Notes under the pieces: generated by a model | Databases searched by the model: none | Told to the model about the DNA's origin: nothing | The model's input: only the letters and a program-made list of their open reading frames with translations | Shown: in pieces, positions 53,637-62,575 of the stretch | How the letters are laid out: each line of letters begins with the position of its first letter | How positions within the stretch are numbered: the stretch's first letter is position 1 | Origin: Trichocoleus sp. FACHB-40 | GTDB taxonomy: Bacteria > Cyanobacteriota > Cyanobacteriia > Cyanobacteriales > FACHB-T130 | Direction of reading: 5' to 3' | Assembly: GCF_014695915.1 (NCBI RefSeq) | Contig: NZ_JACJPF010000111.1 | Location: 1 to 64,000 of the forward strand | DNA length: 64,000 nt | Program-made: the position numbers and the translations under genes

Positions 53637-54332
53637 ATGGTACAGTATGACCCATTACCTTATCTGCCATCCTCAACAGAACTACCTGATTCTGACGATA
53701 CTCCTGTGGACAATGAACTGCAAAATCTAGTTCCCAACTTGCTGAGAGCAATTTTAGCTTTCATCTGGCAAGAGCGAACGGATTGGTTTTTTGGGGTAAA
53801 CATGGGTATCTACTACATGACAGATAGAGTTCGTCAAACTCCTATCGTGCCTGATGGCTTTCTCAGCTTGGGGGTAGAACGGCGTAAGAGTGCCAGGGGA
53901 CGTTTAAGTTATGTTTTGTGGGAAGAAAACTACATTGCCCCGATTTTGGCATTAGAAGTTGTCTCGCAAACTTACGGTGGAGAATACGATGAGAAGCCGA
54001 TAAAATATGCAAGCTTAGGCGTGTTGTACTACGTAGTTTACAACCCTGAATACAATCGTCGTGACAAGCATGAACCCTTCGAGGCGTATCGCTTAGTTGA
54101 TGGTCAGTATGTGCGTTGCTCTGGTGAACCTGTGTGGATGCCTGAAATTGGTTTGGGAATTGGACGGGGACGAGGCACTTATGAGGGATGGGCGCGGGAC
54201 TGGTTGTACTGGTACGACTCTGAGGGAAATCGCTTTTCCACTCCTGAAGAACAAGCTGAACAAGCAGAACAACAACTTAATTCTCTAATTGCCAAGTTAA
54301 GACAAAAGGGAATAGACCCCGATACTCTTTAG
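53637..54332 (+). CDS. Uma2 family protein (PD-(D/E)XK nuclease fold)
   Basis: A 231-residue Uma2/DUF820 protein, distant from the other three in the window. Features: PIVPDGFLSLGVERRKSARG, ILALEVVSQTYGGEYDEKPI with the acidic nuclease residues, KYASLGVLYYVVYNPEY, and a C-terminal EQAEQAEQQLNSLIAKLRQK coiled coil. ATG 53637 is preceded by AGGGGAAAG. Role unknown. Confidence 0.83.
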   Translation: MVQYDPLPYLPSSTELPDSDDTPVDNELQNLVPNLLRAILAFIWQERTDWFFGVNMGIYYMTDRVRQTPIVPDGFLSLGVERRKSARGRLSYVLWEENYIAPILALEVVSQTYGGEYDEKPIKYASLGVLYYVVYNPEYNRRDKHEPFEAYRLVDGQYVRCSGEPVWMPEIGLGIGRGRGTYEGWARDWLYWYDSEGNRFSTPEEQAEQAEQQLNSLIAKLRQKGIDPDTL

Positions 54333-54342
54333 GTGGGCAATG

Positions 54343-54375
54343 CCAACCTCAATAGTAAGGTGGGTAGACCACCTT
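54343..54375. repeat. Small hairpin AAGGTGG-N5-CCACCTT
   Basis: AAGGTGGGTAGACCACCTT forms a 7-base stem with a 5-base loop just after the Uma2 stop. It could help terminate the plus-strand gene together with the large palindrome next to it. Confidence 0.5.
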
Positions 54376-54381
54376 GCCTAC

Positions 54382-54435
54382 TCTTGTATAGTTAAACTCC
54401 CTTTACTTAAGTAAAGGGAGTTTAACTATACAAGA
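54382..54435. terminator. Perfect 54-bp palindrome between convergent genes
   Basis: TCTTGTATAGTTAAACTCCC then TTTACTT at 54382-54408 is the exact reverse complement of 54409-54435, with no loop. AAAAAA follows on the right. It lies between the plus-strand Uma2 gene and the minus-strand toxin gene and could stop transcription in both directions. A perfect 27-base arm length is unusual for a simple terminator, so it may also be a repeat insertion. Confidence 0.65.
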
Positions 54436-54605
54436 AAAAATTCTTACTATAAAGCATCTGCTGGCTAAAATTGCTAGCAGGTTCTAAATATATATTAATA
54501 TTTGTATTTATCGTAGGATTATTACAAATATACCATTTCTGGTTGTTAACTGCAAGAGAGTTTACTAAATATCGTTCAGTGGGGGTAGCATCTTTATAAT
54601 ACAAC

Positions 54606-54995
54606 TTAGAATTTTTGAGAGTTTTCAGCAATCCAAACGGCTAGGGTATCTTGATCCTCCACTCCTTCCACTAGATAGTTCATCATTACTACTGCTTCTG
54701 GTTCTGGTGCTACTAATTTATAGCCATTCAACCGTAAAAAAACGTCGATGACAGCAAGAGCGATTCGCTTGTTGCCATCGACGAAACTATGATTTTTTGC
54801 CAGACCGTAGCCGTAGGCTGCTGCCAGATCAAACAGAGTTGCATTTTCACTGTAAGAGAATAAGTGCCGAGGTCTGGCTAGACTCGCTGAAAGTAAGCCC
54901 GAATCTCTCAATCCAGCCTTACCGCCATGTTCTGCAATTAGCTCTTCATGAATGGCGCTTACTGCTGTCTCAGGCACCCATTCGGGTTCCTTCAT
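54606..54995 (-). CDS. Doc/Fic-type toxin (death-on-curing)
   Basis: A 129-residue Fic-fold toxin of the Doc type. The active loop HSFVDGNKRIALAVIDVF matches HxFx[D/N]GNKR, so the catalytic His, Asp, Asn, Lys and Arg are all present. Doc toxins phosphorylate elongation factor Tu and stop translation. The first residues, ETAVSAIHEELIAEHGGKAG and LRDSGLLSASLARP, are normal for the family. The start ATG overlaps the stop of the antitoxin gene by four bases. The partner antitoxin carries a 24-residue insertion (see findings), so control of this toxin may be altered. Confidence 0.9.
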   Translation of the reverse strand: MKEPEWVPETAVSAIHEELIAEHGGKAGLRDSGLLSASLARPRHLFSYSENATLFDLAAAYGYGLAKNHSFVDGNKRIALAVIDVFLRLNGYKLVAPEPEAVVMMNYLVEGVEDQDTLAVWIAENSQKF

Positions 54996-55285
54996 TTAGC
55001 TAATTCACGAAAGGCATTGCTGTAGTTTTTGCGGGTTTCTGCAAAAGCCTGCATTGCTGCTTCAAAATCAGGATCATACGCAGTAATTTGAACTCCATTT
55101 GGAGTTTCTGTCAGGAAACTGCTGTCTCCCTGACTAGACCTCTCAAAACATGAATCTGAAACCCTTGTGCTGCTAAGTTTGAAATGTAATTTCTGGAGAT
55201 GTCTACTGACATTCAGTGCCTGCAATACTGTTTTAGACCATGTTGCTCCCGAATTGCCAATCCGTCGAATCTTTAGAGTATGCAT
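54992..55285 (-). CDS. AbrB/MazE-type antitoxin with an in-frame insertion
   Basis: A 97-residue antitoxin upstream of the Doc toxin. MHTLKIRRIGNSGATWSK and VLQALNVS are the SpoVT/AbrB DNA-binding part; SFLTETPNGVQITAYDPDFE and AMQAFAETRKNYSNAFREL are the C-terminal toxin-binding part. Between LNVS and QGDSS lie about 24 extra residues (RHLQKLHFKLSSTRVSDSCF ...) encoded by a small inverted-repeat element. Relatives are 70-80 residues long and lack this. Also, after GNS the usual Leu (GNSLG) is missing. The DNA-binding fold may be disturbed. Confidence 0.8.
   Translation of the reverse strand: MHTLKIRRIGNSGATWSKTVLQALNVSRHLQKLHFKLSSTRVSDSCFERSSQGDSSFLTETPNGVQITAYDPDFEAAMQAFAETRKNYSNAFRELAK
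55136..55204. mobile_element. 69-bp MITE-like insertion in the antitoxin gene
   Basis: The ends AGACCTCTC (55136-55144) and GAGATGTCT (55196-55204) are inverted repeats with one mismatch. ACT is present on both sides (55133-55135 and 55205-55207). Removing the element and one ACT restores AATGTCAGTCAGGGAGAC, coding for NVSQGD, which fits the family. A TA duplication is an alternative boundary and also keeps the frame. Confidence 0.7.
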
Positions 55286-55484
55286 ACTATCACCTCTTAA
55301 TTGGATAGTAATTATACATATTATAATATAAAACTATAGAATTTCATCTCCTTGTTGAGTCATTAAGGTTTTGGCAAATTTTCTTGATGCAAAGGTGCGA
55401 ACCGACAGGTCGGCGCTTCGCGATCGCGTCCATCAAAAATCGCTCCAATCTTTGAAAGGCGCGATCGCACTCTCCACAAAATAG

Positions 55485-56795
55485 TTAAACAGGCGACGCG
55501 GACGCACTATGAAGCGTAGCGTTCTTGTCTTTTTTCAATTGTGCTTCAATTGCATCGCAGGCAACCTTGACTCCATTTTCTGCCTGTACCTTAGTGCCAA
55601 CTTCTGCGGCTTTAGCCTGGTAGCGAGGTTCGCGCAACAGGCGATCGAGTTCCTTAGCCGCACGGGAAGCTGTATAGCGATCGCGATCGATAGTCCGTCC
55701 GACTCCTAAACGAGTAATACGTGCTGCATTGTCTGGTTGGTCGTTACTAAAGGGTACCACCAACATCGGGCGACCGGAATGCAACACCTGTGCGGTTGTG
55801 CCCACGCCTCCTTGATGCACAATAGCAGCAGCCCGATGAAACAGTTCCGAGTAAGGAGCGTAGTCAAAAACACCAATATCTTTAGATTGCAACTCTTTTG
55901 GCAGGGAGGGGTTATTGTTGCCAACCAGCAATACAGCCCGATAGCCTAACTTTAAGGCAGCTTTGGCACTTTCGAGGTAAAACTTGTCAGCAACCCACAC
56001 GGCGGAACTTCCCAAAGTAAAGACAATTGGCGGATCTCCCGCATCCAAAAATGACGACAGTTCCGGAGATAGACCAGTATTGCCATTGCGATCGTAGAAA
56101 GTAAATCCGGTAATGCAAGTCTGTTTTGGCCAGTCGGGTTGAGGAGTTGCGAGAGCTTCTGAAAATAAAGCCAGCACTAAGTTGGGGGAGTTCATCCCTT
56201 CAAACATAGAATCGGCAAGGGGAGATAAACCAAGCTGCGCCCGTAATTGTCGCAGGGGTTCATCCCACGAGCTGAAACGATTTTTGGCGAGGCGGATGAG
56301 TGCTCCATTAAACCCAGGGCCAAGTATGCGTAGATTCAGCCAACTGGGTAAAGTCGCTACCACTGGCGGATCGTAGGCGGAGAGGAACGACATTGGAGAC
56401 AGTACGCTGGAAACCCAACAAATTCCTGTTTTCTCAACAACAAGCGTTCCTGCGAAGCTGAGGGGGTGCGTCACCAACAGGTCAGCACCGCGCACTGCCG
56501 ACATCAGATCCGCATAAGTTTCTTGGACATAGGGTAAGATTGCTTGGCGAAAGACGTATTCTGTGCCGTTTTGCTTGTCCATGATCAGACGCACAAGTTC
56601 TCGTTGCTGTTCAACGTCTGTGGGAAAATCGGGACGGACTGGGTGGAACTCAAGACCAGCCGCTTCGATTTTGTTACGGTAGAACCCAGCTGTGGCAATT
56701 ACTGCTTGATGCCCGCGTGCCTTTAATTCTAGGGCGATCGCTATATAAGGATGCAGGTCGCCTAGGGAACCATAAGTGTGTAGAACAATCTTCAT
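55485..56795 (-). CDS. UGT/MGT-type glycosyltransferase
   Basis: A 436-residue GT1-family glycosyltransferase with two Rossmann domains. It starts MKIVLHTYGSLGDLHPYIAI ALELKARGH-like, the usual GSxGDxxP acceptor-side start; the C-terminal donor-binding block is VHQGGVGTTAQVLHSGRPML then VVPFSNDQPDNA. Relatives transfer glucose or other sugars to sterols, flavonoids, carotenoids or macrolides. Acceptor not deducible. It is flanked by the toxin-antitoxin pair and PBP1C. Confidence 0.88.
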   Translation of the reverse strand: MKIVLHTYGSLGDLHPYIAIALELKARGHQAVIATAGFYRNKIEAAGLEFHPVRPDFPTDVEQQRELVRLIMDKQNGTEYVFRQAILPYVQETYADLMSAVRGADLLVTHPLSFAGTLVVEKTGICWVSSVLSPMSFLSAYDPPVVATLPSWLNLRILGPGFNGALIRLAKNRFSSWDEPLRQLRAQLGLSPLADSMFEGMNSPNLVLALFSEALATPQPDWPKQTCITGFTFYDRNGNTGLSPELSSFLDAGDPPIVFTLGSSAVWVADKFYLESAKAALKLGYRAVLLVGNNNPSLPKELQSKDIGVFDYAPYSELFHRAAAIVHQGGVGTTAQVLHSGRPMLVVPFSNDQPDNAARITRLGVGRTIDRDRYTASRAAKELDRLLREPRYQAKAAEVGTKVQAENGVKVACDAIEAQLKKDKNATLHSASASPV

Positions 56796-57066
56796 AATGG
56801 CTACCGTATCTTTTTATAGATGAGTTACTTGTATTACTACAAAACTACGGCGGTTTAAGGGTACTTTCTTCACCCGATTGGTGGACTCTATTGGGTGATT
56901 AGGAAGAATTACCCATCATTGTCTTGAGGTGGAAGCTTACTATCTGCCAGTTTCAAGCGCTTAGAGGGAAGATGCGATCGCACTTCCCCTAAAAACACCC
57001 TCATCCGGTAAAGGCGATCGCCACAATGAAGTAATGGTAAGTCTTCTTCCCTAGTGGGGTTATGTG

Positions 57067-59397
57067 ATGAGACAACCCAAAAATTGGTTGATTTGGCGTA
57101 TAAACAAGAAATTTCGCGTATTGTTAGCTTTAGTGTTGCTGTGTTTGACAGTGCGATCGCTTCCTTATCTGGCACCTGTTCGCGCCAAAGATATTGCCCA
57201 GGACACGCAAGCAATAGAATTTAGCGATCGCAATGGACTTGCTCTCGGCACGTTACTCACTCGCGATCAAGAGCATACTGCTGTTGTGCCGCTGAATCGA
57301 GTTTCACCCCAGTTTATCAACGCTATTTTAGCTGCCGAGGATAAACGATTTTATCATCACGGGGCGTTGGATCTGAAGGCTGTAGCGCGATCGCTTAAAG
57401 ATGCAATTCACAGCAAAAGAATTACGTCCGGTGCTTCCACTATTACTATGCAACTAGCCCGGATGTTAGATCCTGTTCCCCGCACTTTGCCGGGCAAAAT
57501 GCAGGAAATTTGGCTATCTTGGCGACTAGCAGCTGGCATGAATAAAGATGAAATTCTCGCTGCTTACATCAATCGCCTGCCAATGGGAGGAAATATTTAT
57601 GGTTTAGAAGCTGCTTCCCGCAACTATTTCGATATTCCTGCAAGCGATCTTAATCTTGCCCAAGCTAGTCTTCTCGCAGCCGTTCCTAATAATCCCACTT
57701 ACTTCAATCCCTACGACCATTGGAAACGCTTAAAGAAACGGCAAATTTATGTCTTAAATCGCATGGTTCAAGACAATTATATCACACGTAATCAAGCAGA
57801 ACGAGCATATAAAGAAGAAATTTCCCTAGCACCTCGGCAGCAGGGAATTATTGCCGCACCTCACTTTTTATTCTGGGCAGCCAGTCAATTACCTAAGCAT
57901 AATTCTTCTCAAATTCGCACCACTATAGACCGTCCCTTACAGCAATTTGTGGAAGCCCAAGTTCAGCAGGTAATTCGCACCCTCACCCCAAATAATGTTC
58001 ATCATGCGGCTGCTTTGGTTATTAACAACCACACTGGAGAAGTTTTGGCTTATGTCGGTTCTCCCGATTATTTTAATGAACAATCATTGGGACGCAACGA
58101 TGGAGTTCAGGCATTGCGTCAACCGGGTTCAACTCTCAAACCTTTTCTATATGAATTAGCTTTAGAAAATCGTACTATTCGCCCTAATACAATTTTAGCT
58201 GATGTGCCGACTCATTACGCCATTCCCGGCGCAAAACTGTATAGTCCTACCGATTACGATGAAACCTTTCTAGGTCCAGTGCGGGTGCGCCTAGCTTTGG
58301 CAAATTCTCTAAATGTTCCAGCGGTGCGGGTGTTAGAAAAGGTAGGCGTACAAAATTTTCTTAATCGTCTGCATCAATTGGGATTTGAGCATTTAACTCA
58401 CTCGCCAGAATATTACGGTTTGGGATTAATTTTAGGTAGCGGTGAAGTTAGCCTATGGGAGTTGGCGAGGGCTTATGTCACCTTAGCAAGACTTGGAGAA
58501 GCGACACCCCTTGTAACTACATTTTATCAAACTGCCAATCTGCAAAAGGGGGGATTTCAAAACCGAAAATCGGAATGGGAATTAATTACTGATATATTAA
58601 GCGATCGCTATGCTCGTGCTACAGCTTTTGGTGTAGAATCTGTACTAGCTTTACCGTTTCCAGCCGCAGTTAAAACTGGTACTTCTTCCGATTTTAGAGA
58701 TACTTGGACTGTGGGTTTTACTACCGATTATACTGTTGCAACTTGGGTAGGCAATTTCAATGGCGAACCGATGCGACAAGTTTCTGGAGTGACAGGTGCA
58801 GCACCTCTATGGAATCGAATTATGTTACACCTGCACTCGCATCAAGAACCCGCCGCTTTTCCGCTTCCAGAAAACCTCGTGCAACGTCCTATCTGTGCAA
58901 TTTCTGGGTTGAAGCCTACACCAGATTGTCCCTCGGTAGTACAAGAATATTTGTTTACAGAAGATATTAGCAATTATGAGCGTCAGTCACACACTTTTAA
59001 CTTGCCTTCAGAGTATGATGAGTGGTTGGCAAGACAGGATCAACCGAGTTTTACTTCTAGTAGTCTGAAGATTTTGTCTCCTCACAATGGCGATTTTTTC
59101 CTGTTGCATCCAGGTGAAGAAACGAACCGCCGAGGCGCAGAGGGAAGAGGAACGCAACGGTTGGAGTTTAGGCTGGCGGCAATGCCTACGCAGCCTGTAG
59201 AGTGGTGGTTGAATGGGGAGAAGTTAGCTACGCAGTCGTCCAATTCTCTATTTTGGCAGCTTCGTCCTGGTAAGTGGACTTTGCAAGCTAAAAGCGGTGA
59301 AATGATGGATACGGTAAGCTTTCAAGTGCAGTTGGCTGAGTATAGGCAAACACGTCGGGGTTTCTCTATTGCTAAGCCTCCGGTGTTGTCACATTAG
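57067..59397 (+). CDS. pbpC: Penicillin-binding protein 1C
   Basis: A 776-residue class A PBP making and cross-linking peptidoglycan. A single N-terminal membrane anchor (VLLALVLLCLTVRSLPYL) is followed by the glycosyltransferase domain (ILAAEDKRFYHHGALDLKAV with the catalytic Glu, TSGASTITMQLARML). The transpeptidase domain has SxxK in QPGSTLKPFLY, SxN in ANSLNVPAVR and KTG in AVKTGTSSDFRDTWTVG. A C-terminal BiPBP_C domain covers about 675-770 (SLKILSPHNGDFFLL). A translated repeat (ETNRRGAEGRGTQR) lies inside that domain. ATG 57067 is chosen; GTG 57064 directly precedes it. In other bacteria this protein is paired with an alpha-2-macroglobulin, here 3.6 kb away. Confidence 0.95.
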   Translation: MRQPKNWLIWRINKKFRVLLALVLLCLTVRSLPYLAPVRAKDIAQDTQAIEFSDRNGLALGTLLTRDQEHTAVVPLNRVSPQFINAILAAEDKRFYHHGALDLKAVARSLKDAIHSKRITSGASTITMQLARMLDPVPRTLPGKMQEIWLSWRLAAGMNKDEILAAYINRLPMGGNIYGLEAASRNYFDIPASDLNLAQASLLAAVPNNPTYFNPYDHWKRLKKRQIYVLNRMVQDNYITRNQAERAYKEEISLAPRQQGIIAAPHFLFWAASQLPKHNSSQIRTTIDRPLQQFVEAQVQQVIRTLTPNNVHHAAALVINNHTGEVLAYVGSPDYFNEQSLGRNDGVQALRQPGSTLKPFLYELALENRTIRPNTILADVPTHYAIPGAKLYSPTDYDETFLGPVRVRLALANSLNVPAVRVLEKVGVQNFLNRLHQLGFEHLTHSPEYYGLGLILGSGEVSLWELARAYVTLARLGEATPLVTTFYQTANLQKGGFQNRKSEWELITDILSDRYARATAFGVESVLALPFPAAVKTGTSSDFRDTWTVGFTTDYTVATWVGNFNGEPMRQVSGVTGAAPLWNRIMLHLHSHQEPAAFPLPENLVQRPICAISGLKPTPDCPSVVQEYLFTEDISNYERQSHTFNLPSEYDEWLARQDQPSFTSSSLKILSPHNGDFFLLHPGEETNRRGAEGRGTQRLEFRLAAMPTQPVEWWLNGEKLATQSSNSLFWQLRPGKWTLQAKSGEMMDTVSFQVQLAEYRQTRRGFSIAKPPVLSH
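59118..59165. repeat. GCAGAGG-type repeat inside the pbpC gene
   Basis: AACGAACCGCCGAGGCGCAG AGGGAAGAGGAACGCA is a form of the GCAGAGGC short repeat normally found between cyanobacterial genes. It is translated as ETNRRGAEGRGTQR within the C-terminal domain of PBP1C. Confidence 0.75.
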
Positions 59398-59421
59398 ACT
59401 TTTTGATTTAATAAAGATTAG

Positions 59422-59553
59422 TATATAGCGTTTCTCAGTTGGGTGGAATATATCCCGGTTCAGACGTTCTCCCCACCTTGCTAGGGACATAGAGACATGG
59501 CATTGCCATGTCCCTACATTATGTATCGCACCCAACCCTTGAATTGCTATATA
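59422..59553. mobile_element. MITE-like element with TATATAGC ... GTTGGGTG ends
   Basis: Left end TATATAGCGTTTCTCAGTTG GGTG; reverse complement of right end TATATAGCAATTCAAGGGTT GGGTG: about 20 of 25 bases match. The inside contains TAGGGACATAGAGACATGGC ATTGCCATGTCCCTAC, a strong hairpin. No coding capacity. The outermost TATATAGC-TTCTC motif is shared with the element at 63460-63567. Confidence 0.7.
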
Positions 59554-59654
59554 TAGCAATCTTAAATAGATTGTGAAATATTTTTTCGTTCTTAGACAGA
59601 CTTTCTGCCCTAGCATCTAATTGTTTATAAAAGTGTAAAATTAAATCACATCTG

Positions 59655-62418
59655 TTGTCTGGTGCGAGAAAGCCTTTGAAGAAATTTAATTGGTTTGTAA
59701 GGGCCATCATAGTCATTGTGTTGATGATTTTGGTTATATTAACTAAAGTTTTGTTTTCGGTTGCTATTACTCAAGATGAAGCTTTTGGTTATCCGGGTGC
59801 TTGTCCCATTTGGTCGCCTTCAACCCTTACTTTTCTTGGTACTGGCGAAAATACTACTAGCCAAGTGTGGTTCACTGGTTTTAATGGCATTATTGGTGAG
59901 GTATTTTACCCTTCTGTTGATAAGGCGGCTACGGTAGACTGGCAGTTTTTAGTGGGGGATGCTGCTAAAACTTGGGTTGATGAAGAGAAGCAGGATACTA
60001 CCAGCCAGGTTAATCTAAATAATACGCGATCGCTTTCTTGGAATATCACCAACAAAGCCAAAAATGGCAAATATCAAATACAAAAAACAATATTCACCGA
60101 CCCCAACCGAAATACATTAATTCAGCAGGTGACTTTCACTGCTTTGAGGGGAACGTTAGATAACTTCAAACTTTATACGTTGTACCATCCAGCAATTGGC
60201 AACGATGGAAAATCTACAACAGGTTACAACACCAGCTACAACGGTATTGGGATGCTGATTGCTAAAAATTCTACTAATGGTATGGCATCAGCACTAGCAA
60301 GCTCTTTAAATTTCCAAAAAGGCATGATATCCTCTGGCTTCGTCGGACAGAGCGACGGCTGGCAAGACTTAAAAGGTGGTAAAATTGATAATAGGATGGA
60401 CTGGACTTATAAATCAGCAACTAATGGAAACATTGCCCAAATGGCGATGTTTGATTTAAGTCCTTATGCCAACCAGAAATCAGTCACCTTTAACTTAGTT
60501 CTCGGCTTTGGCAACAACGAAACCAACGCTAAAAAAGTGGGGTGGTGGTAAATATGTAGTGAAAAGGTAAATATATAAACTAAAACGGTAGTGGTAAACA
60601 GGTAGTGATATTTAATGCTCAAAGCCTTGTACAGTAGGGGGTAAAAGTAGATTTATCACTACTTCTATACCACTACCGAAAATCACATTGGGGCTATATG
60701 GTATTTTATCCATCATTATAATGCGTCGCTATCTATGTAGTAATTTTTTCACTACATATTTACCACTACCAAAAGTGGCAGCAGAAACTCTGAACGATAA
60801 TGTTCCTAATATGCTGTTCACTTACAACGCACAATGGAACAACTACACCAATAATTTAAACAACTTTGGCGGCACTGCTGATACTCAATATTACGTGGCT
60901 GCAATGGCACTAAAGGCAGCTACTGACAAAACCTCTGGTGCTATGGTTGCCGGTTTAGGCAATCCTTGGGGTAATTCTAACTACTCAATCTGCAATCCCC
61001 TAGGCATCGAAATGCAAGGCGGCTACCATCTAATTTGGCCTCGTGACTTATATAAAACAGCTAGTGCCTTAATGGTAGCGGGTGACTCGGCTACTGCTTC
61101 CAAAGCCCTCGGCTGGTTGTTAACTACCATGCAACAACCCGACGGACATTTTCTTCAGAATGCTTTTGTAGATGGTACGCCTTATTGGACAGGAATTCAA
61201 ATGGACGAGACAGCGTTTCCAATTATTTTGGCTTGGAAACTCGGTCGTAACGATGCAACAACTTATATAAATAATATCAAACCTGCTGCTGACTATATTG
61301 TAAAAAATGGGCCGTGGACGCAACAAGAGCGTTGGGAAGAAAATGCAGGTTACTCACCAGGAACCATTGCATCTGAAATTGCAGCTTTAGTCTGTGCCGC
61401 AGACATTGCTAAAGTCAACGGTGATACAACTAGCCAAACTAACTATCTCGCGAAAGCAGATTACTGGCAAGGCATGGTAGAAAATTGGACGTTCACGACT
61501 AGCGGTTCTATCGGGAATGGCAAATATTTTCAACGGATTGATGATAACGGGAATCCCAACGACGGACACATTTTGAATATAAGCAACGGAGGCGGTTCTT
61601 ATGATGAACGTTCTATCGTTGATAGCAGTTTTTTAGAACTGGTGCGTCATGGGGTAAAACCGGGAAATAATCCTTATATCCTATCTTCGATTGCTGCAAT
61701 TGACTCGATAATTAAACAAACAATTCCCGGGAAAGGAGACGGATGGTTTCGCTACAATCATGATGGTTATGGTGAAACATCAACTGGCGCTGATTATACT
61801 GGTGCTGGTATCGGGCGTTTGTGGCCTATTTTTACGGGAGAACGCGGTCATTTTGTCATTGCCAACGGTGGAAATGCTGACTCTTATTTGGCAACAATGC
61901 GTGCATTTGCTAACAGTTCTTACATGATTTCTGAGCAAGTGTGGGATTTAAACGCGCCCTCTGGTTTTACGCCAGGAACTCCAACTAAATCAATGACACC
62001 GCTTTCCTGGTCGATGGGGGAATACATCACGCTGTTGGCATCGAATTATACTGGCAAAATAATGGATATGCCGGAGATTGTTTATCAGCGCTATGTGAGC
62101 AATTTATACAAGCCGCATGAGGATAAAACGGTTGATTATAACCATTTTTTTGTGCAACCAGGGAAAGCTTTAACAATTTACTACAAAGGTTTTTTGGCGA
62201 GTTCTAAACAGTTAAATTTACACTGGGGACACGACAATTGGCAAAGTGTCACTGACAAGCCGATGCTTAAGCGAAATGATGGCTTTTGGGAAACCACAAT
62301 TGCTATACCACTGAGTGGAACCACTTTAAATTTTGCTTTCACTGATGGGAACAATTGGGATAACAACGGAGGCAGCAATTGGAAAGAAACCCTCTCCCCG
62401 GCTTATTTCCGGAGATAA
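59655..62418 (+). pseudogene. Glucoamylase (GH15) gene split by a MITE
   Basis: Two frames, 59655-60551 and 60688-62418, are parts of one gene. Part 1: an N-terminal membrane/signal segment (VRAIIVIVLMILVILTKVLF) and a glucodextranase-type N-domain (GYPGACPIWSPSTLTFLGTG). Part 2: GH15 catalytic domain (YHLIWPRDLYKTASALM, ENAGYSPGTIASEIAAL with the acid Glu, SEQVWDLNAPSGF with the base Glu) and a C-terminal CBM25-type starch-binding domain (LNLHWGHDNWQSVTD). Removing 60541-60770 and one 8-base duplicate joins NAKKV to AAETLNDN in one frame of about 841 residues. As it stands the enzyme, which would release glucose from alpha-glucans outside the cytoplasm, should not be made intact. The TTG start is uncertain. 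Confidence 0.9.
60541..60770. mobile_element. 230-bp MITE inside the glucoamylase gene
   Basis: The element begins GGTGGTGGTAAATATGTAGT GAAAA and ends with the reverse complement of GGTAGTGGTAAATATGTAGT GAAAA: one mismatch in 25. AAAAGTGG flanks it on both sides (60533-60540 and 60771-60778), an 8-bp target duplication. Inside is a second inverted pair, GGTAGTGGTA (60587) and TACCACTACC (60668-60677). No transposase is encoded, so it needs one in trans. A related end lies at 35027. Confidence 0.95.
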
Positions 62419-62469
62419 ATACGCCTGTTGATTGATGTCTAAATATGTTTGCGTTTGCTAGGCTATTCA

Positions 62470-62545
62470 AAGCTTATTTTAAGGCAAATATAGCCGGCAG
62501 GCTAATCGGGTTTGTTCGCCATTGCCTTTAGCCGTCAAGCGTTTT
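62470..62545. repeat. Degenerate member of the GACGACTAAAG repeat family (inverted)
   Basis: Read on the minus strand: TTGACGGCTAAAGGCAATGG CGAACAAACCC ... AGCCTGCCGGCTATAT. It aligns loosely with the repeats at 445-570 and 23671-23790. It lies in the spacer before the pentapeptide gene. Confidence 0.45.
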
Positions 62546-62575
62546 TACTTCAACGACCGTGAGGAAAAGTAGGGT

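Noticed and set aside
60688-60780. Own start codon for the second glucoamylase half
   Set aside because: The first residues of that frame are encoded by the right end of the MITE and have no signal peptide or family similarity.
59655-62418. Two independent genes or a sequencing frameshift in the glucoamylase
   Set aside because: The interruption is a defined 230-bp element with matched ends and an exact 8-bp duplication, and the flanks join perfectly, so it is an insertion into one gene.
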